Part shown: in pieces, positions 33,680 to 42,925 of the stretch
Position numbering within the stretch: position 1 is the stretch's first letter
Layout of the letters: each line of letters begins with the position of its first letter
Source of the DNA: Candidatus Manganitrophaceae bacterium
GTDB lineage: Bacteria; Nitrospirota; Nitrospiria; SBBL01; Manganitrophaceae
Assembly (NCBI GenBank): GCA_016200325.1
Contig: JACQEZ010000011.1
Coordinates: 62,001-126,000 of the forward strand
DNA length: 64,000 bases
Reading direction: 5' to 3'
Position numbers and translations under genes: made by a program
Notes under the pieces: model-generated
The model's input: only the letters and a program-made list of their open reading frames with translations
Told to the model about the DNA's origin: nothing
The model's database searches: none

Positions 33680-34663
33680 TTAGCCGGAAGAGGAATTGAG
33701 CGACACGAAGACGAACGGGACATTGAGCCGAAAATCTTCGCTCATGAAATCGAGGATCGCCTGGCCGTTATAGGTATCGACAAAAAGATCGGCCGACACG
33801 GTGATGAGAATCGGGAATTCCGCATCGTCGGGAATTGAAAGGCGCGATAACCGACAGTATCCGATTCGTCCAGATTAATAAATTGAACCTCGCCGATCGA
33901 ATCGTACCAACGGGTATCGGTGATCTGCTGGTCAAGAAGATTGACCGATTGGCTATCGCTATGAGACGTCCCGCTCGCATCGCGCTGCGTCAGCATCACG
34001 GCAGCGCCCACATTGGACGACGCCTCTCCCCCGTTGCAATCGGAGTTAATCGACAGCCAGCTGAAGCCGTTCATTTGCAAAAAGGTCGTGACATTCAAAA
34101 ACCCATCCCCCGGCGGGGTCCAGACAAAATGCCAGTCGATGCTGACCAAATCGGCTTCGAACGATCCGCCGAGGGAGCCTCCGCCCGACACCTCCGCCTG
34201 GGTCTGGACGAGATTCGCTTCCGGCCCGATGGAGGTCGTCCCCCGGGTGGTAACGATGTCGGTCGCCGATTCGAGATAGGTGGAGACCACCGATGCCGAC
34301 GTCATCGATCCGCGATCCGCGACCCACGACCCGCTCCAGACGAGCCCTTCGCGCGGCGGCGTTCCGCTTCTGCTCCCGATTGATCCTCCCCGATCGCGAC
34401 AGCGCCCCTTGCCTCTGTTTGTCGAAAAACCGCGCGACCGCCTCCCGATCACGCGCTTGCCGTTGCGTGATCGCTTCGGTATCGATCCCCGCTGCCTGAA
34501 GGGCCTGGTCAAATAATTTCTGCTTGAATTTGCCCGCCGCCCGCCGTCGCGTCGCCATAAACGACGCGATCTGCGTTCGTTGCTTTTCTTTATTGGCACG
34601 GCGCGTTACCAGCGCTTTCGTTCCCGCCTCTAAAATGTCCCGCTCTGCTTTCGACCGCTTCAT
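33680..34663 (-). pseudogene. Unknown protein interrupted by two frameshifts
   Basis: From a well-placed ATG at 34663 (GGAGGG site), a basic helical N-terminal region of about 105 residues (KRSKAERDILEAGTKALV ... ARFFDKQRQGAL) is coded in one frame. Near 34340-34350, in a GCC/GCG-rich tract, coding jumps to another frame giving a Ser/Thr/Gly-rich, probably beta-strand region (VWSGSWVADRG ... VSIDWHFVWTPPGDGFLNV ... VQFINLDESDTVGYRAF). Near 33838 it jumps again, as if one A were missing from an A-run, and continues IPDDAEFPILITVSADLF to the stop at 33680. I do not recognise a family. Total about 325 aa if repaired. Confidence 0.6.
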
Positions 34664-34848
34664 CTCAGCACCCTCCCCGTTCAGACCGAATCCGCGTTCA
34701 CCGGATCCGGGTCTTCCGGAACATTCTCCTCCCGCCGATTCGGTCGGACCGCTCTCTTGTTCAGACAAATTGTTATCTATCGGATGAAGGAAAAGCAACA
34801 GCGGCGATTCACGCCTGAACGGATTGCGGTTTTGATTAAGATCGATTA

Positions 34849-35505
34849 TCAAACGCTCGGGAATCCTACGGGAGGGGCGGCCCCTTCATAGTGCGGGAGA
34901 AGGTGCAACTCCTGAAGCTGGCGGCGGCAATCGTCGGCCCCTTGAAATAAGATCGCCTTCATTTCGAGCCGGCGCGCACTTTCCACGTTGGGGAAATGGT
35001 CGTCGATGAACAAACTCTCGGAAGGGATCAATCCATACCGGGTGAAGAGGTGGCGGAAAATCTCGGCGTCCGGCTTGATCATTTGGATGTGCGCCGAGAT
35101 CACAAGCCCTTTAAACTTGCTCCAAAAATCATACTTCTTCTGAAGGTAGGCAAAGACGGCGACCTGCATATTCGACACGCAATAGAGCGCAAGCCCTTCC
35201 TTCGACAGCGCTTCTAGAAGATCGAACGTGGAAGGAATCGGGACGAGCGATTCCCTCACCGCCTGCATGAGCTCCTTCATTTCCGAGAGGGGTCGCTCCG
35301 TCCGCCGATGGAAGAGGTTCACCGCCCCCTCTTCATCGAGCGCCCCTTTGTCCAAGACCAGCCAATCGGGATGCTGAAAGACTTGCCTGTTGACGACCGC
35401 CCGGAGGTCCGGATCGGGGTAAAGCCGAGCTAAGATTTGATCGGGTTTCCACTCCAGCAAAACCCCGCCAAGGTCGAAAACGATGTTATGAATGGACTGA
35501 TCCAT
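34849..35505 (-). CDS. HAD-superfamily hydrolase (YihX-like subfamily IA)
   Basis: A 218-aa phosphatase-like protein. Motif I is FDLGGVLL (the second acidic residue is replaced by Gly, as in YihX-type enzymes), motif II is VSNM, motif III Lys is in MIKPDAEIF, and motif IV is FIDDHFPN. YihX-type members dephosphorylate sugar phosphates such as alpha-glucose-1-phosphate. The ATG at 35505 follows GGAGGGG; a TTG start upstream is less likely. It runs in the same direction as the amidotransferase gene, which ends 30 bp before it. Confidence 0.87.
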   Translation of the reverse strand: MDQSIHNIVFDLGGVLLEWKPDQILARLYPDPDLRAVVNRQVFQHPDWLVLDKGALDEEGAVNLFHRRTERPLSEMKELMQAVRESLVPIPSTFDLLEALSKEGLALYCVSNMQVAVFAYLQKKYDFWSKFKGLVISAHIQMIKPDAEIFRHLFTRYGLIPSESLFIDDHFPNVESARRLEMKAILFQGADDCRRQLQELHLLPHYEGAAPPVGFPSV

Positions 35506-35535
35506 CACCCCTCCATCAATCAAAGTAATGTCGCA

Positions 35536-36234
35536 TTAAATGAACCTTGCCCACCGCCCGAAGACAACGCCCCCGATCTCACGAAGACGCGGGAGATGAT
35601 GGGAAACCTTCCCGAGGATTTCTTGTCCATCCACCCGATTCTCTCTGAGTTCTTCCGAGAAAGTGCTCACCATCTCCCCGATCATCTTCTCGGTGACTTC
35701 CATATGGAATAAAAATCCATAGGCATTGGATCGATAGCGAAAGGCCTGGCGCTCCGTCTGTGCCGACTTCGCCAGCGAAACCGCACCGTCCGGAAGCTGG
35801 AAAATGTCACCATGCCAATGATACGCGGTAAAGGCCGGTTCAATTCCACTCCAGAGCGGATCGGCCTGCGCCGCGGGCAAGAGTTCGACCGGATGCCATC
35901 CGATCTCTTTTTTCTCCCCCGGCGCGACCGCGGCCCCCAACGTCGCCGCCAAAAGCTGGCTCCCGAGGCAGACCCCAAGAACCGGCGTTTCGGCTTTGAG
36001 CGCCTGCTCGATCAGCCGCATCTCCTCTGAAAGAAATGGATATCGGGAATGCTCATAGACCCCCATCGGTCCCCCCATAATAATGAGTCCCGCGGTCTCT
36101 TCCATCGTGTCCGGAATCGGCATCCCCTCGAAGGGTCGAATATACTCCACGGAGCGCTTCGCCGCATCGAGCGCATCGGCAATCGATCCCAACGTCTCAC
36201 AGCCGATGTGTTGAATCACCCTGATCTTCGGCAT
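35536..36234 (-). CDS. Class I glutamine amidotransferase-like protein
   Basis: A 232-aa protein with the GATase1 fold of the GuaA/YfeJ type. The nucleophile motif is GVCLGSQLLA (Cys near residue 99) and the His-Glu pair is GFLFHMEVTE. The oxyanion strand IIMGGPMGVYE is present. Single-domain members hydrolyse gamma-glutamyl or glutamine-like substrates; which one is unknown. An AGGGAGTGG stretch serves as ribosome site. Confidence 0.88.
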   Translation of the reverse strand: MPKIRVIQHIGCETLGSIADALDAAKRSVEYIRPFEGMPIPDTMEETAGLIIMGGPMGVYEHSRYPFLSEEMRLIEQALKAETPVLGVCLGSQLLAATLGAAVAPGEKKEIGWHPVELLPAAQADPLWSGIEPAFTAYHWHGDIFQLPDGAVSLAKSAQTERQAFRYRSNAYGFLFHMEVTEKMIGEMVSTFSEELRENRVDGQEILGKVSHHLPRLREIGGVVFGRWARFI

Positions 36235-36661
36235 CGATCCACTCCCTTTGCTGCCAGGGGTTAAACGCTCTCAGCCGTCATTTTACCCTTTTTGCGGAAT
36301 CACTGCGTTTCTTTTCGCCAGCCCCGTTCCGGCATCAGTATATCCCTCTCGGTCCATCTTAGATCGAAATCTTTAGCACTTCCATATAAAAGCTGCAACC
36401 CTGCTACGATCCAAGGGGGTGTTTCTCCAATCCATCCCCCAGGGATGGGCTATTTCACTTTACTTTAACCCAAACTTGTGTTATGAAGAAAAATATTTCT
36501 TTTTGGTTGGAGGTCTTCCTTTATCTTGTTGATCATGATGGACCGATTCGAAATTCGGGATCGATCCCCCACGCGTCCGGGCAGGGTCTTCCCTTCCCGG
36601 TGGGTCCACCCTTTTCCACTCCAATTCACTGTTTACTGACTGGTCACCTGAGGATGAATAG
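36235..36661. other. 427-bp gap upstream of smc
   Basis: No convincing gene or RNA is seen. It should hold the divergent promoters of the amidotransferase and smc. AT-rich tracts near 36380-36400 and 36465-36510 could be promoter regions, but I cannot pick confident -35/-10 pairs. Short open frames here look like non-coding translations. Confidence 0.5.
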
Positions 36662-39600
36662 ATGCGTCTTAAAAAATTAGAGATCTTCGGATTCAAATCG
36701 TTCTTCGACAAAACCGTCGTCACATTCCAGCCGGGCATCAACGCCGTCGTCGGACCGAACGGCTGCGGCAAGAGCAACATCGCCGACTCCATTCTCTGGG
36801 TCCTCGGCGAGCAGAGCGCCAAGAATCTTCGGGGCGAGCGGATGGAAGATGTGATCTTTAACGGAACCGAGCATCGCAAGCCGCTCGGGATGTCCGAAGT
36901 CTCTTTGACCTTCGGCGATATCAACGGCGCCCTCCCGGAACCGTATGCCCCTTATTCGGAGATCACTGTGAGCCGGCGGCTCTTTCGCTCCGGTGAGAGC
37001 GAATACCTGATCAACAAGACCCCTTGCCGTCTGAAAGACATCCGTGACCTGCTCATCGACACCGGCGCCGGCTACCGCGCCCACACCATCATCGAGCAGG
37101 GAAAGGTCGACGATCTGATCTCCGCCTCTCCGCTGCAGCGGCGGGAGATCGTCGAGGAAGCGGCCGGCATCGCCAAATACCGGCTTCGCAAGGCCGAGGC
37201 GCTGCGTAAGCTGGAGGCGACGGAGCAGAATCTCACGCGGGTTCGCGATATCATCGGCGAGATCAAGCGACAGATCAACTCGCTTGATCGGCAAGCACGG
37301 AAGGCGGAGAAATTTCAAAAAATACGCGAAGAGCTCAAATCGCTCGATTTTTTTGTCGCCCGGGCCGAATGGGACCAGTGGAGCGGAACCCGCGAGGCGC
37401 TCGAGCAGGAAGAGCGGAGCCTGCAGGAGACCGCCTCGGCGCAAGAGAATCAACGGTCGGGACTCGACCTGCGTCAGTCGGAGATCAAGCTCTCTTTGAC
37501 GGAACAAGAGCAAGCATTGGGGCAGCTCAAAACCCAAATCTTCGAGACGGAAGCGAAGATCCAACGGCTGGAAGGGCGGATCGAGACGATCCGCGCCCAA
37601 CGGCGGGAGTGGACCGAGACCGAAACCCGAAACCTGCAAGAGATTGCCGAGATCCGCCAGGCCGAGACGGCCCTTCAAGCGGAAGATCAGGCGCTCGACC
37701 AAGAACAGGAGCAGATCGAGGAGACCCTTCCCGAGCGGGAGCGGCACCTCACCGAGCGGCAGGAGGAGTCAAACCGGATCGAGGCGGCATTGACCGAGGA
37801 GATCGCCCGGCTGGAGCAGGAGAAGGGATATCTCTTCGAGTTGGCCTCCCGTCTCACCCAAGCGAAGAACAACCTGGTCCACCTGCAGCTCCGCAAAGAT
37901 GAACTGATGAAACGCAAAGGACGGGGAGCACAAGAGTTAGAAGAGGTTCAGCGGAAAAAAGAAGAGACCGAAGCGGCCTCCGGACAATTAAAGGCCCAAC
38001 TGGGAGAGATGAAGCGCCAGCTCTCCGAAAAACAGGCCGCACAGGCCGCCGCCGCCACGCAGCTGAAAGAGACCGAGGCGACCCTGCAGGCCGGCACCGC
38101 CCGTCTCTCTCAGGTTAAAGAAGAATGGGGGGTACTGGCCGCCCAGCTCGCCTCCCGCGAAGGGTTCTACCGCGGCCTTCTGGGGCCCGGCACCGAGAAC
38201 CTTCTCACCCAGCTCCAGGGACTCCATGGAATGGTTGCCGACTTCATCGAAGTCCCGGCCCCTTATGAAAAAGCGATCGAGGCGGTGTTGGAGAGCCGGC
38301 TTCGCGGAATCGTCGTCGATGGAGCGGCAGAGATCCGGCAGGGGATCGAGCATCTGCGCGAGGCGCAGCTCGGACGGGGAACCTTCTTCCCCCGCCAACC
38401 CCGGACGCAGTCCCCCCTTTCTTCGACGGAGACAGGCCAGGAGGGGGTGATTGGTCGGGCGCTCGATCTGGTCGGCCACCGCGACGGCTACGAGGCGCTG
38501 ACCCAGGCCCTGCTCTGCGACGTCGTTCTCGTTCGCGATCTCGACGTCGCCTTCGAGCAGTGGGAATTGTCCCCGGCCGCGGTCTATGTGACCCTCCGCG
38601 GGGAGGTGCTCGATCGATCGGGCGCGGTCACCGGAGGAGAGCGGGGAGAGACCGGCCTCCTCGAGCAGAAGCGGGAGATCAAGGCGCTCTCCGATCAGAT
38701 GGCCCATTTGCAGGAAGAGATGCGCCGACAGGAAGAAAAGATCGGAGAGAATCAGGCACTGCTCCAGACGACGCGGCAAGAGATCGAGGCGCTCGGCGGC
38801 GAGATCCGGGCGATCGAGATCCAACACCTTCATGACCTGAAGGATCACAGCGCATCGCTTACCGAGATCGACCGGCTTCAAAACGCCCTCCAGACCGTTC
38901 TCTTCGAGCAGGAAGAGGGAACGAAGGAAGAGATCGAGCTGCTGCGACAGGAGGAGACCGAGCGGAATCAGGTCACCGAGGCGCAGCGGATGAAGGAGGA
39001 GAAAGAAGCGGCGATCACCCAGCAGCAGGAGCAGGTCGAAGCGCTGCGGCAAAGTCTCGGCATCGTGAAAGAAGAGGTCGTCCGGCTGAAAATGGAGACC
39101 GCCTCGCTGAAAGAGCGGCACCGGCACCTGCTGGAAAAACGGAGCCGTGTCGTCCGGGCGAAGGAAGAGCTCGTCCAGCGGTTCCAAGAGAAGGAACGCC
39201 TCGTTGCCTCGCTCCAAGAGAAGCGCCGGGCGGCCGAGGGGGAAGAGGCCGAGACCACCTCCTTCATCCAGCTGGGGGCGGTGGAGCGGGAGGCCTTAAA
39301 TGCCCGGATTCGGGAAAAGACGGAGGCCCATGCAGAGATCCTGGCCCAGCTCCAACAGGTCGATCAGGAGATCCAGCAGTGCCGCGCCCAACTCGACCAG
39401 ACACAGAAGTCGCTTCAGGAGCGTGCGCTCCGAAAGATCGAGGCCCAGATGACGATGGAGAAGGTCCGGGAGACGATCTTCATGAATTATCAGACCGAAA
39501 TCGCCGAGACCCGCCCCGCCCCCCCCGCCTCTCCGGAAGGGGAGGAGATTTCCCTCGACCAGGCCCGCGAGCGGTCCGCCGCCCTTCGGCGGGCCGTCGA

Positions 39601-40255
39601 TGAGATGGGGCCGGTCAATATCGGCGCGATCGAAGAGTATCGGGAACTGGAGAGCCGCTATCAATTCCTCACCTCCCAGGAGACCGATCTGACCACCTCG
39701 ATGGAGAGCCTCCGCCAGGCGATTGCGAAGATCAACAAGACGACACAGAGCCTCTTCACCGACACCTTCTATCTGCTGAACGAAAAGTTCAAAGAGGTCT
39801 TCGTCTCCTTCTTCGGCGGTGGCAAGGCGGAGCTCATCCTCCTCGACGAGAGCCGCCCGCTGGAGTCGGGAATCGAAATGGTGGCACAGCCCCCCGGCAA
39901 AAAACCGCGGAGCATCTCCCTCCTCTCCGGCGGAGAGAAGGCGCTCACCGCGATCTCGCTCCTCTTTGCCACCTTCTTGATTCATCCCAGTCCATTCTGT
40001 CTGCTCGATGAGATCGACGCCCCGCTCGACGAGGAGAACACCCGCCGGTTTACCCAGGCGTTGACCAACATGTCGTCGCAGACGCAGTTCATTGTGATCA
40101 CCCACAACAAGCGGACGATGGAGATCGCCGACGTCCTCTACGGCGTCACGATGGAAGAGATCGGTCTGTCGCGATTGATCTCGGTCGATCTACACGAACG
40201 CCAAGGGACAAACGGCCACCCGGTCGAATCGCCCGTCGTTTCCGATTCGGCTTAA
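36662..40255 (+). CDS. smc: Chromosome segregation ATPase SMC
   Basis: An 1197-aa SMC protein. The N-terminal ATPase half has Walker A GPNGCGKSN (residues 32-40). Two long coiled coils (about 170-500 and 660-1010) flank the hinge (GLHGMVADFIEVPAPYEKAIEAVLESRLRGIVVDG region, about 515-650). The C-terminal half has the signature LLSGGEKALTA and Walker B FCLLDEIDAPLDE. It compacts and aligns newly replicated DNA with ScpA/ScpB, which are not in this window. Length is typical. The ATG overlaps the end of a short upstream reading frame that is not a gene. Confidence 0.97.
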   Translation: MRLKKLEIFGFKSFFDKTVVTFQPGINAVVGPNGCGKSNIADSILWVLGEQSAKNLRGERMEDVIFNGTEHRKPLGMSEVSLTFGDINGALPEPYAPYSEITVSRRLFRSGESEYLINKTPCRLKDIRDLLIDTGAGYRAHTIIEQGKVDDLISASPLQRREIVEEAAGIAKYRLRKAEALRKLEATEQNLTRVRDIIGEIKRQINSLDRQARKAEKFQKIREELKSLDFFVARAEWDQWSGTREALEQEERSLQETASAQENQRSGLDLRQSEIKLSLTEQEQALGQLKTQIFETEAKIQRLEGRIETIRAQRREWTETETRNLQEIAEIRQAETALQAEDQALDQEQEQIEETLPERERHLTERQEESNRIEAALTEEIARLEQEKGYLFELASRLTQAKNNLVHLQLRKDELMKRKGRGAQELEEVQRKKEETEAASGQLKAQLGEMKRQLSEKQAAQAAAATQLKETEATLQAGTARLSQVKEEWGVLAAQLASREGFYRGLLGPGTENLLTQLQGLHGMVADFIEVPAPYEKAIEAVLESRLRGIVVDGAAEIRQGIEHLREAQLGRGTFFPRQPRTQSPLSSTETGQEGVIGRALDLVGHRDGYEALTQALLCDVVLVRDLDVAFEQWELSPAAVYVTLRGEVLDRSGAVTGGERGETGLLEQKREIKALSDQMAHLQEEMRRQEEKIGENQALLQTTRQEIEALGGEIRAIEIQHLHDLKDHSASLTEIDRLQNALQTVLFEQEEGTKEEIELLRQEETERNQVTEAQRMKEEKEAAITQQQEQVEALRQSLGIVKEEVVRLKMETASLKERHRHLLEKRSRVVRAKEELVQRFQEKERLVASLQEKRRAAEGEEAETTSFIQLGAVEREALNARIREKTEAHAEILAQLQQVDQEIQQCRAQLDQTQKSLQERALRKIEAQMTMEKVRETIFMNYQTEIAETRPAPPASPEGEEISLDQARERSAALRRAVDEMGPVNIGAIEEYRELESRYQFLTSQETDLTTSMESLRQAIAKINKTTQSLFTDTFYLLNEKFKEVFVSFFGGGKAELILLDESRPLESGIEMVAQPPGKKPRSISLLSGGEKALTAISLLFATFLIHPSPFCLLDEIDAPLDEENTRRFTQALTNMSSQTQFIVITHNKRTMEIADVLYGVTMEEIGLSRLISVDLHERQGTNGHPVESPVVSDSA

Positions 40256-40293
40256 TACAAAAGGCCGATCGTCCGACGGTCACCTCTCAAAAG

Positions 40294-40335
40294 AAAAAAA
40301 GCCCCGACATCTTATCGATGCCGGGGCTTTTTTTC
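40294..40335. terminator. Bidirectional intrinsic terminator between smc and the htrA-like gene
   Basis: AGCCCCG (40300-40306) pairs with CGGGGCT (40322-40328), with CAT/ATG extending the stem. It is flanked by an A-run on the left and seven T on the right, so it can stop transcription in both directions. It lies between the convergent smc and HtrA-like genes. Confidence 0.9.
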
Positions 40336-40359
40336 TGAATCGCAACCGAACCGTCACCC

Positions 40360-41412
40360 TTAAGGCGCCTCTGCGGGTGTCACCTCCAATATCAGTCGCT
40401 CGATTCCGCGGAGGAGGGTCAACGTCACCGTGCTGCCGATCGGCCACTCGGCCAAGAAACGATGAAGGTCGTCGACGCTCGTGACGATCCGATCGTTGAT
40501 GGAGAGGATCATATCCCCATCGCGGAGACCGGCGCGGGCGCCCGGCCCACCCGCTTCGACCGAGATCACCTCTACCGCCTGGGCTTGATTGAGCTGGAGC
40601 GCCCGCGTCAGCCGACGATCGAGCGGCCGCTGCTGGCCGCCGATCAACAACAGCCCGCGGCGGACGCGGCCATGCGTGAGCAGCTGCGGAATCACCCACT
40701 GGGCGGTATCGATCGGAACGGAGAAGCTGATTCCTTGCGCCATCCGAATGATGGCCGTGTTAATTCCGATCACCCGACCGCGGGAGTCGACGAGCGGACC
40801 GCCCGAGTTTCCCGGATTGAGCGGGACGTCGGTCTGAATAATCTCTTCGATCAGACGCCCCCCCACGCCGCGCAGCGATCGGCCCAATGCGCTGACGACC
40901 CCGGTCGAGACGGTCGATTGGAACCCGAGCGGGTTTCCGATGGCGATGACGAGCTGCCCGACCCGCAGCGAACGGGAGGTTCCAAAGGAGGCGAAGGGAA
41001 GGCCGAAGGCATCGATCCGTATGACGGCCAGATCGGTCGCCGGGTCCTCGCCGATGAGCGTCGCTTGAAGCTGGCGGCCGTCGGTCATCATCACCTCCAA
41101 CCGCTTCGCCTGATGCACCACATGGCTGTTGGTCAAAATATACCCATCGGGCGTGAAGATCACCCCCGAGCCGGAGCCGGTCATCTCCGGCCGCCGGCCG
41201 CGGCCGGCGCCGCCGACCATGACGCTGACCACGGCCGGTCCGACGACATCGACCACGTTGATCACCGCGCGCGAATAGGCGTCGAGGAGCTCCAGGTCGG
41301 AGCTTTCGACCGGATCGGCCGGCGCGCTCACCGCACCGCCGGTGTTCGCTCTGATCGTTCCATCGTTCGTTGTCTCCTGTTCAATCGTGGCCATTTTTTC
41401 TACTTCAATCAT
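40360..41412 (-). CDS. HtrA/DegP-like trypsin-fold protease with PDZ domain, no visible signal peptide
   Basis: A 350-aa serine protease. The catalytic triad is His in TNSHVV, Asp in TDLAVI and Ser in PGNSGGP; a C-terminal PDZ domain (residues 255-340) includes GARAGLRDGDMILSIND. The ATG at 41412 has an AGGAG site seven bases upstream. Unlike usual DegP/DegQ, the N-terminus (MIEVEKMATIEQETTNDG) is hydrophilic with no export signal or membrane anchor, so it may be cytoplasmic. Substrates are unknown. It is convergent with smc across a terminator. Confidence 0.88.
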   Translation of the reverse strand: MIEVEKMATIEQETTNDGTIRANTGGAVSAPADPVESSDLELLDAYSRAVINVVDVVGPAVVSVMVGGAGRGRRPEMTGSGSGVIFTPDGYILTNSHVVHQAKRLEVMMTDGRQLQATLIGEDPATDLAVIRIDAFGLPFASFGTSRSLRVGQLVIAIGNPLGFQSTVSTGVVSALGRSLRGVGGRLIEEIIQTDVPLNPGNSGGPLVDSRGRVIGINTAIIRMAQGISFSVPIDTAQWVIPQLLTHGRVRRGLLLIGGQQRPLDRRLTRALQLNQAQAVEVISVEAGGPGARAGLRDGDMILSINDRIVTSVDDLHRFLAEWPIGSTVTLTLLRGIERLILEVTPAEAP

Positions 41413-41470
41413 CTCATTCTCCTTCCTGCTTCTACGGAGGGATCGACGAACCGCCGCTGACCCCGCGGCC

Positions 41471-42202
41471 TTAAGAGCCGCTCTGCCGGTTCATCTCCCA
41501 GATCAGGATCTCCGCGCCGGCGGCCGGATCGGCCTTCAGCGCCGGGGTTCCGGCGGCGGTCAGTCGAACCGCATCTCCGGTCTCGAGCCGGCCCGCCCCC
41601 TCCAACTCAGCCGTCCCTTTGGCGACAAAGAGGTGGACAAACGGCGCCTCCGGAATCCGGACCGATTCTCCCGGTTTCAACCGTCCTCCCCAGAGCACCG
41701 CCCCTTTTTGACGGATCTGAATCGCCGCCTGGTGTCCCCGTCCCGAGGCGATCGGCACGAGTCCCCCCCGGTCCAACTCCCGGTTGATGTCGAGTTGCTC
41801 GTACGAAGGATCGATCGCCTCCGTATCGGGGAAGACCCACATCTGGACCAGTCGGACCGCCTGATCGCCGCTCGGGTTCATCTCCGAGTGCCAGATCCCC
41901 CGTCCCGCGCTCATCCGCTGAGCCAATCCGGGATAGATGATCCCGGCGTTGCCGAGGGTGTCTTTGTGCTCCAGTTCCCCTTCGAGCACCCAGGTGACGA
42001 TCTCCATGTCTTGATGGGGGTGGGTTTGAAACCCGCTGCCGGGCCGGACGATGTCGTCGTTGTTGACCAAGAGAAGCCCGTGATGGGTATTCTCCGGATC
42101 GTAATGCCGGCTGAAGCTGAAACTGTGGCGCGAGTCAAGCCAAGGGATCTCGGTATGAAACCGCTCTTTATTGCGTCGAATGTCGATATTCGTCCGAATC
42201 AT
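41471..42202 (-). CDS. Pirin-family bicupin protein (YhaK/YhhW-like)
   Basis: A 243-aa bicupin. The N-terminal cupin carries the metal-binding set HPHQDMEIVTWVLEGELEHKD (His, His, Glu, His), and the C-terminal cupin is less conserved. Bacterial pirins such as YhhW have quercetinase activity in vitro and are often redox-related. Its start overlaps the MarR gene stop by 4 bp, so it is co-expressed and probably controlled by that regulator. Confidence 0.92.
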   Translation of the reverse strand: MIRTNIDIRRNKERFHTEIPWLDSRHSFSFSRHYDPENTHHGLLLVNNDDIVRPGSGFQTHPHQDMEIVTWVLEGELEHKDTLGNAGIIYPGLAQRMSAGRGIWHSEMNPSGDQAVRLVQMWVFPDTEAIDPSYEQLDINRELDRGGLVPIASGRGHQAAIQIRQKGAVLWGGRLKPGESVRIPEAPFVHLFVAKGTAELEGAGRLETGDAVRLTAAGTPALKADPAAGAEILIWEMNRQSGS

Positions 42203-42696
42203 CTCTTCCTCCTTTCGGGCCGGCCGTCTGTTTCGGTTTCCCGCGCCGATCCCATCCCAAGTTTTTTACAAAGCCGACCGAGTATCTTCTGCTCGGCGCC
42301 GGTCAGGACGCGCATCTCCTCGACCAGCGCCCCGACCTGCTTGGGAAACACTTTATGAATCAATCGCCGCCCTTCCGCCGTGAGGTGAACGGTCATAAAA
42401 CGGCGGTCTTCCCCCCGCTCCCGCCGGACCAGCCCCCGCCGCTCCAGGTTGTCGACCACCAGGGTGACATTCCCGCCGCTTCGGAGGAGCTTTCTTCCCA
42501 GCTCGCTCTGGCAGAGCGGCCCCAAATGAAGGAGCACCTCCAAGACGCCGAATTGGCTCATCGTCAGCCCCGCCTCCGAGAGCCGGGGGCTTAACCGCGC
42601 TGTCAGCGAATCGGCCGCCCGCATCAGCTTTAGGAAAGTGTTCAGTGCGTCGATCTCTTCCGCCCTTCCCAATGCTCGCGTTTCCTGCGTTTCCAT
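42199..42696 (-). CDS. MarR-family transcriptional regulator
   Basis: A 165-aa winged-helix regulator. The recognition segment is CQSELGRKLLRSGGNVTLVVDNLERRGLVRRE, and the wing follows at EDRRFMTVHLTAEG. The N- and C-terminal helices form the usual dimer. The ATG at 42696 is chosen over a TTG five codons upstream. It is first in a two-gene unit with the pirin and probably represses its own promoter through the AT-rich palindromes just downstream of the start site. No Cys near the N-terminus suggests it is not an OhrR-type peroxide sensor. Confidence 0.9.
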   Translation of the reverse strand: METQETRALGRAEEIDALNTFLKLMRAADSLTARLSPRLSEAGLTMSQFGVLEVLLHLGPLCQSELGRKLLRSGGNVTLVVDNLERRGLVRRERGEDRRFMTVHLTAEGRRLIHKVFPKQVGALVEEMRVLTGAEQKILGRLCKKLGMGSARETETDGRPERRKR

Positions 42697-42708
42697 AAAC
42701 CGACGGTT

Positions 42709-42733
42709 CAAATTTAAATGCTTTAAGCTTAAA
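42709..42733. promoter_or_regulatory. Candidate MarR operator
   Basis: TTTAAGCTTAAA (42722-42733) is a perfect 12-bp palindrome, and CAAATTTAAATG next to it (42709-42720) holds a second AT-rich palindrome, ATTTAAAT. They cover the region from about +7 to +31 of the promoter, where a bound MarR dimer would block transcription. Confidence 0.6.
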
Positions 42734-42742
42734 CTATCTCAG

Positions 42743-42771
42743 ATTATAAGTCCGGCCGCCCCGATTATCAA
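42743..42771 (-). promoter_or_regulatory. Sigma-70-type promoter of the marR-pirin operon
   Basis: Read leftward, TTGATA (42771-42766) and TATAAT (42748-42743) are separated by 17 bases. This is a near-consensus promoter. Start near 42737, leader about 40 bases. Confidence 0.8.
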
Positions 42772-42925
42772 GGGGTGCGATCCATCGGCGTCTTTCGGCA
42801 CGGCCCCAACAAGAGAAAGAGGCTCTTAGCCGCAGATAGTCCTACGTCCTAGGATTGAAGCCTGATGAGAAAAAAGGCGATCTTAATCGGTGTGCTGACG
42901 TTTGAGAGGAGAGGCGGGGCGCGCT

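Noticed and set aside
36500-36620. tRNA-like TTCGAA segments in the smc upstream gap
   Set aside because: No acceptor stem, anticodon arm or correct spacing can be formed on either strand.
36481-36924. Possible small gene overlapping the smc start
   Set aside because: Most of it is antisense to smc and the rest lies in the non-coding gap; no ribosome site or conserved motif.
37988-39217. 409-codon open frame antisense to smc
   Set aside because: It is the complement of the coiled-coil coding region (Leu-rich), with no independent start signal.
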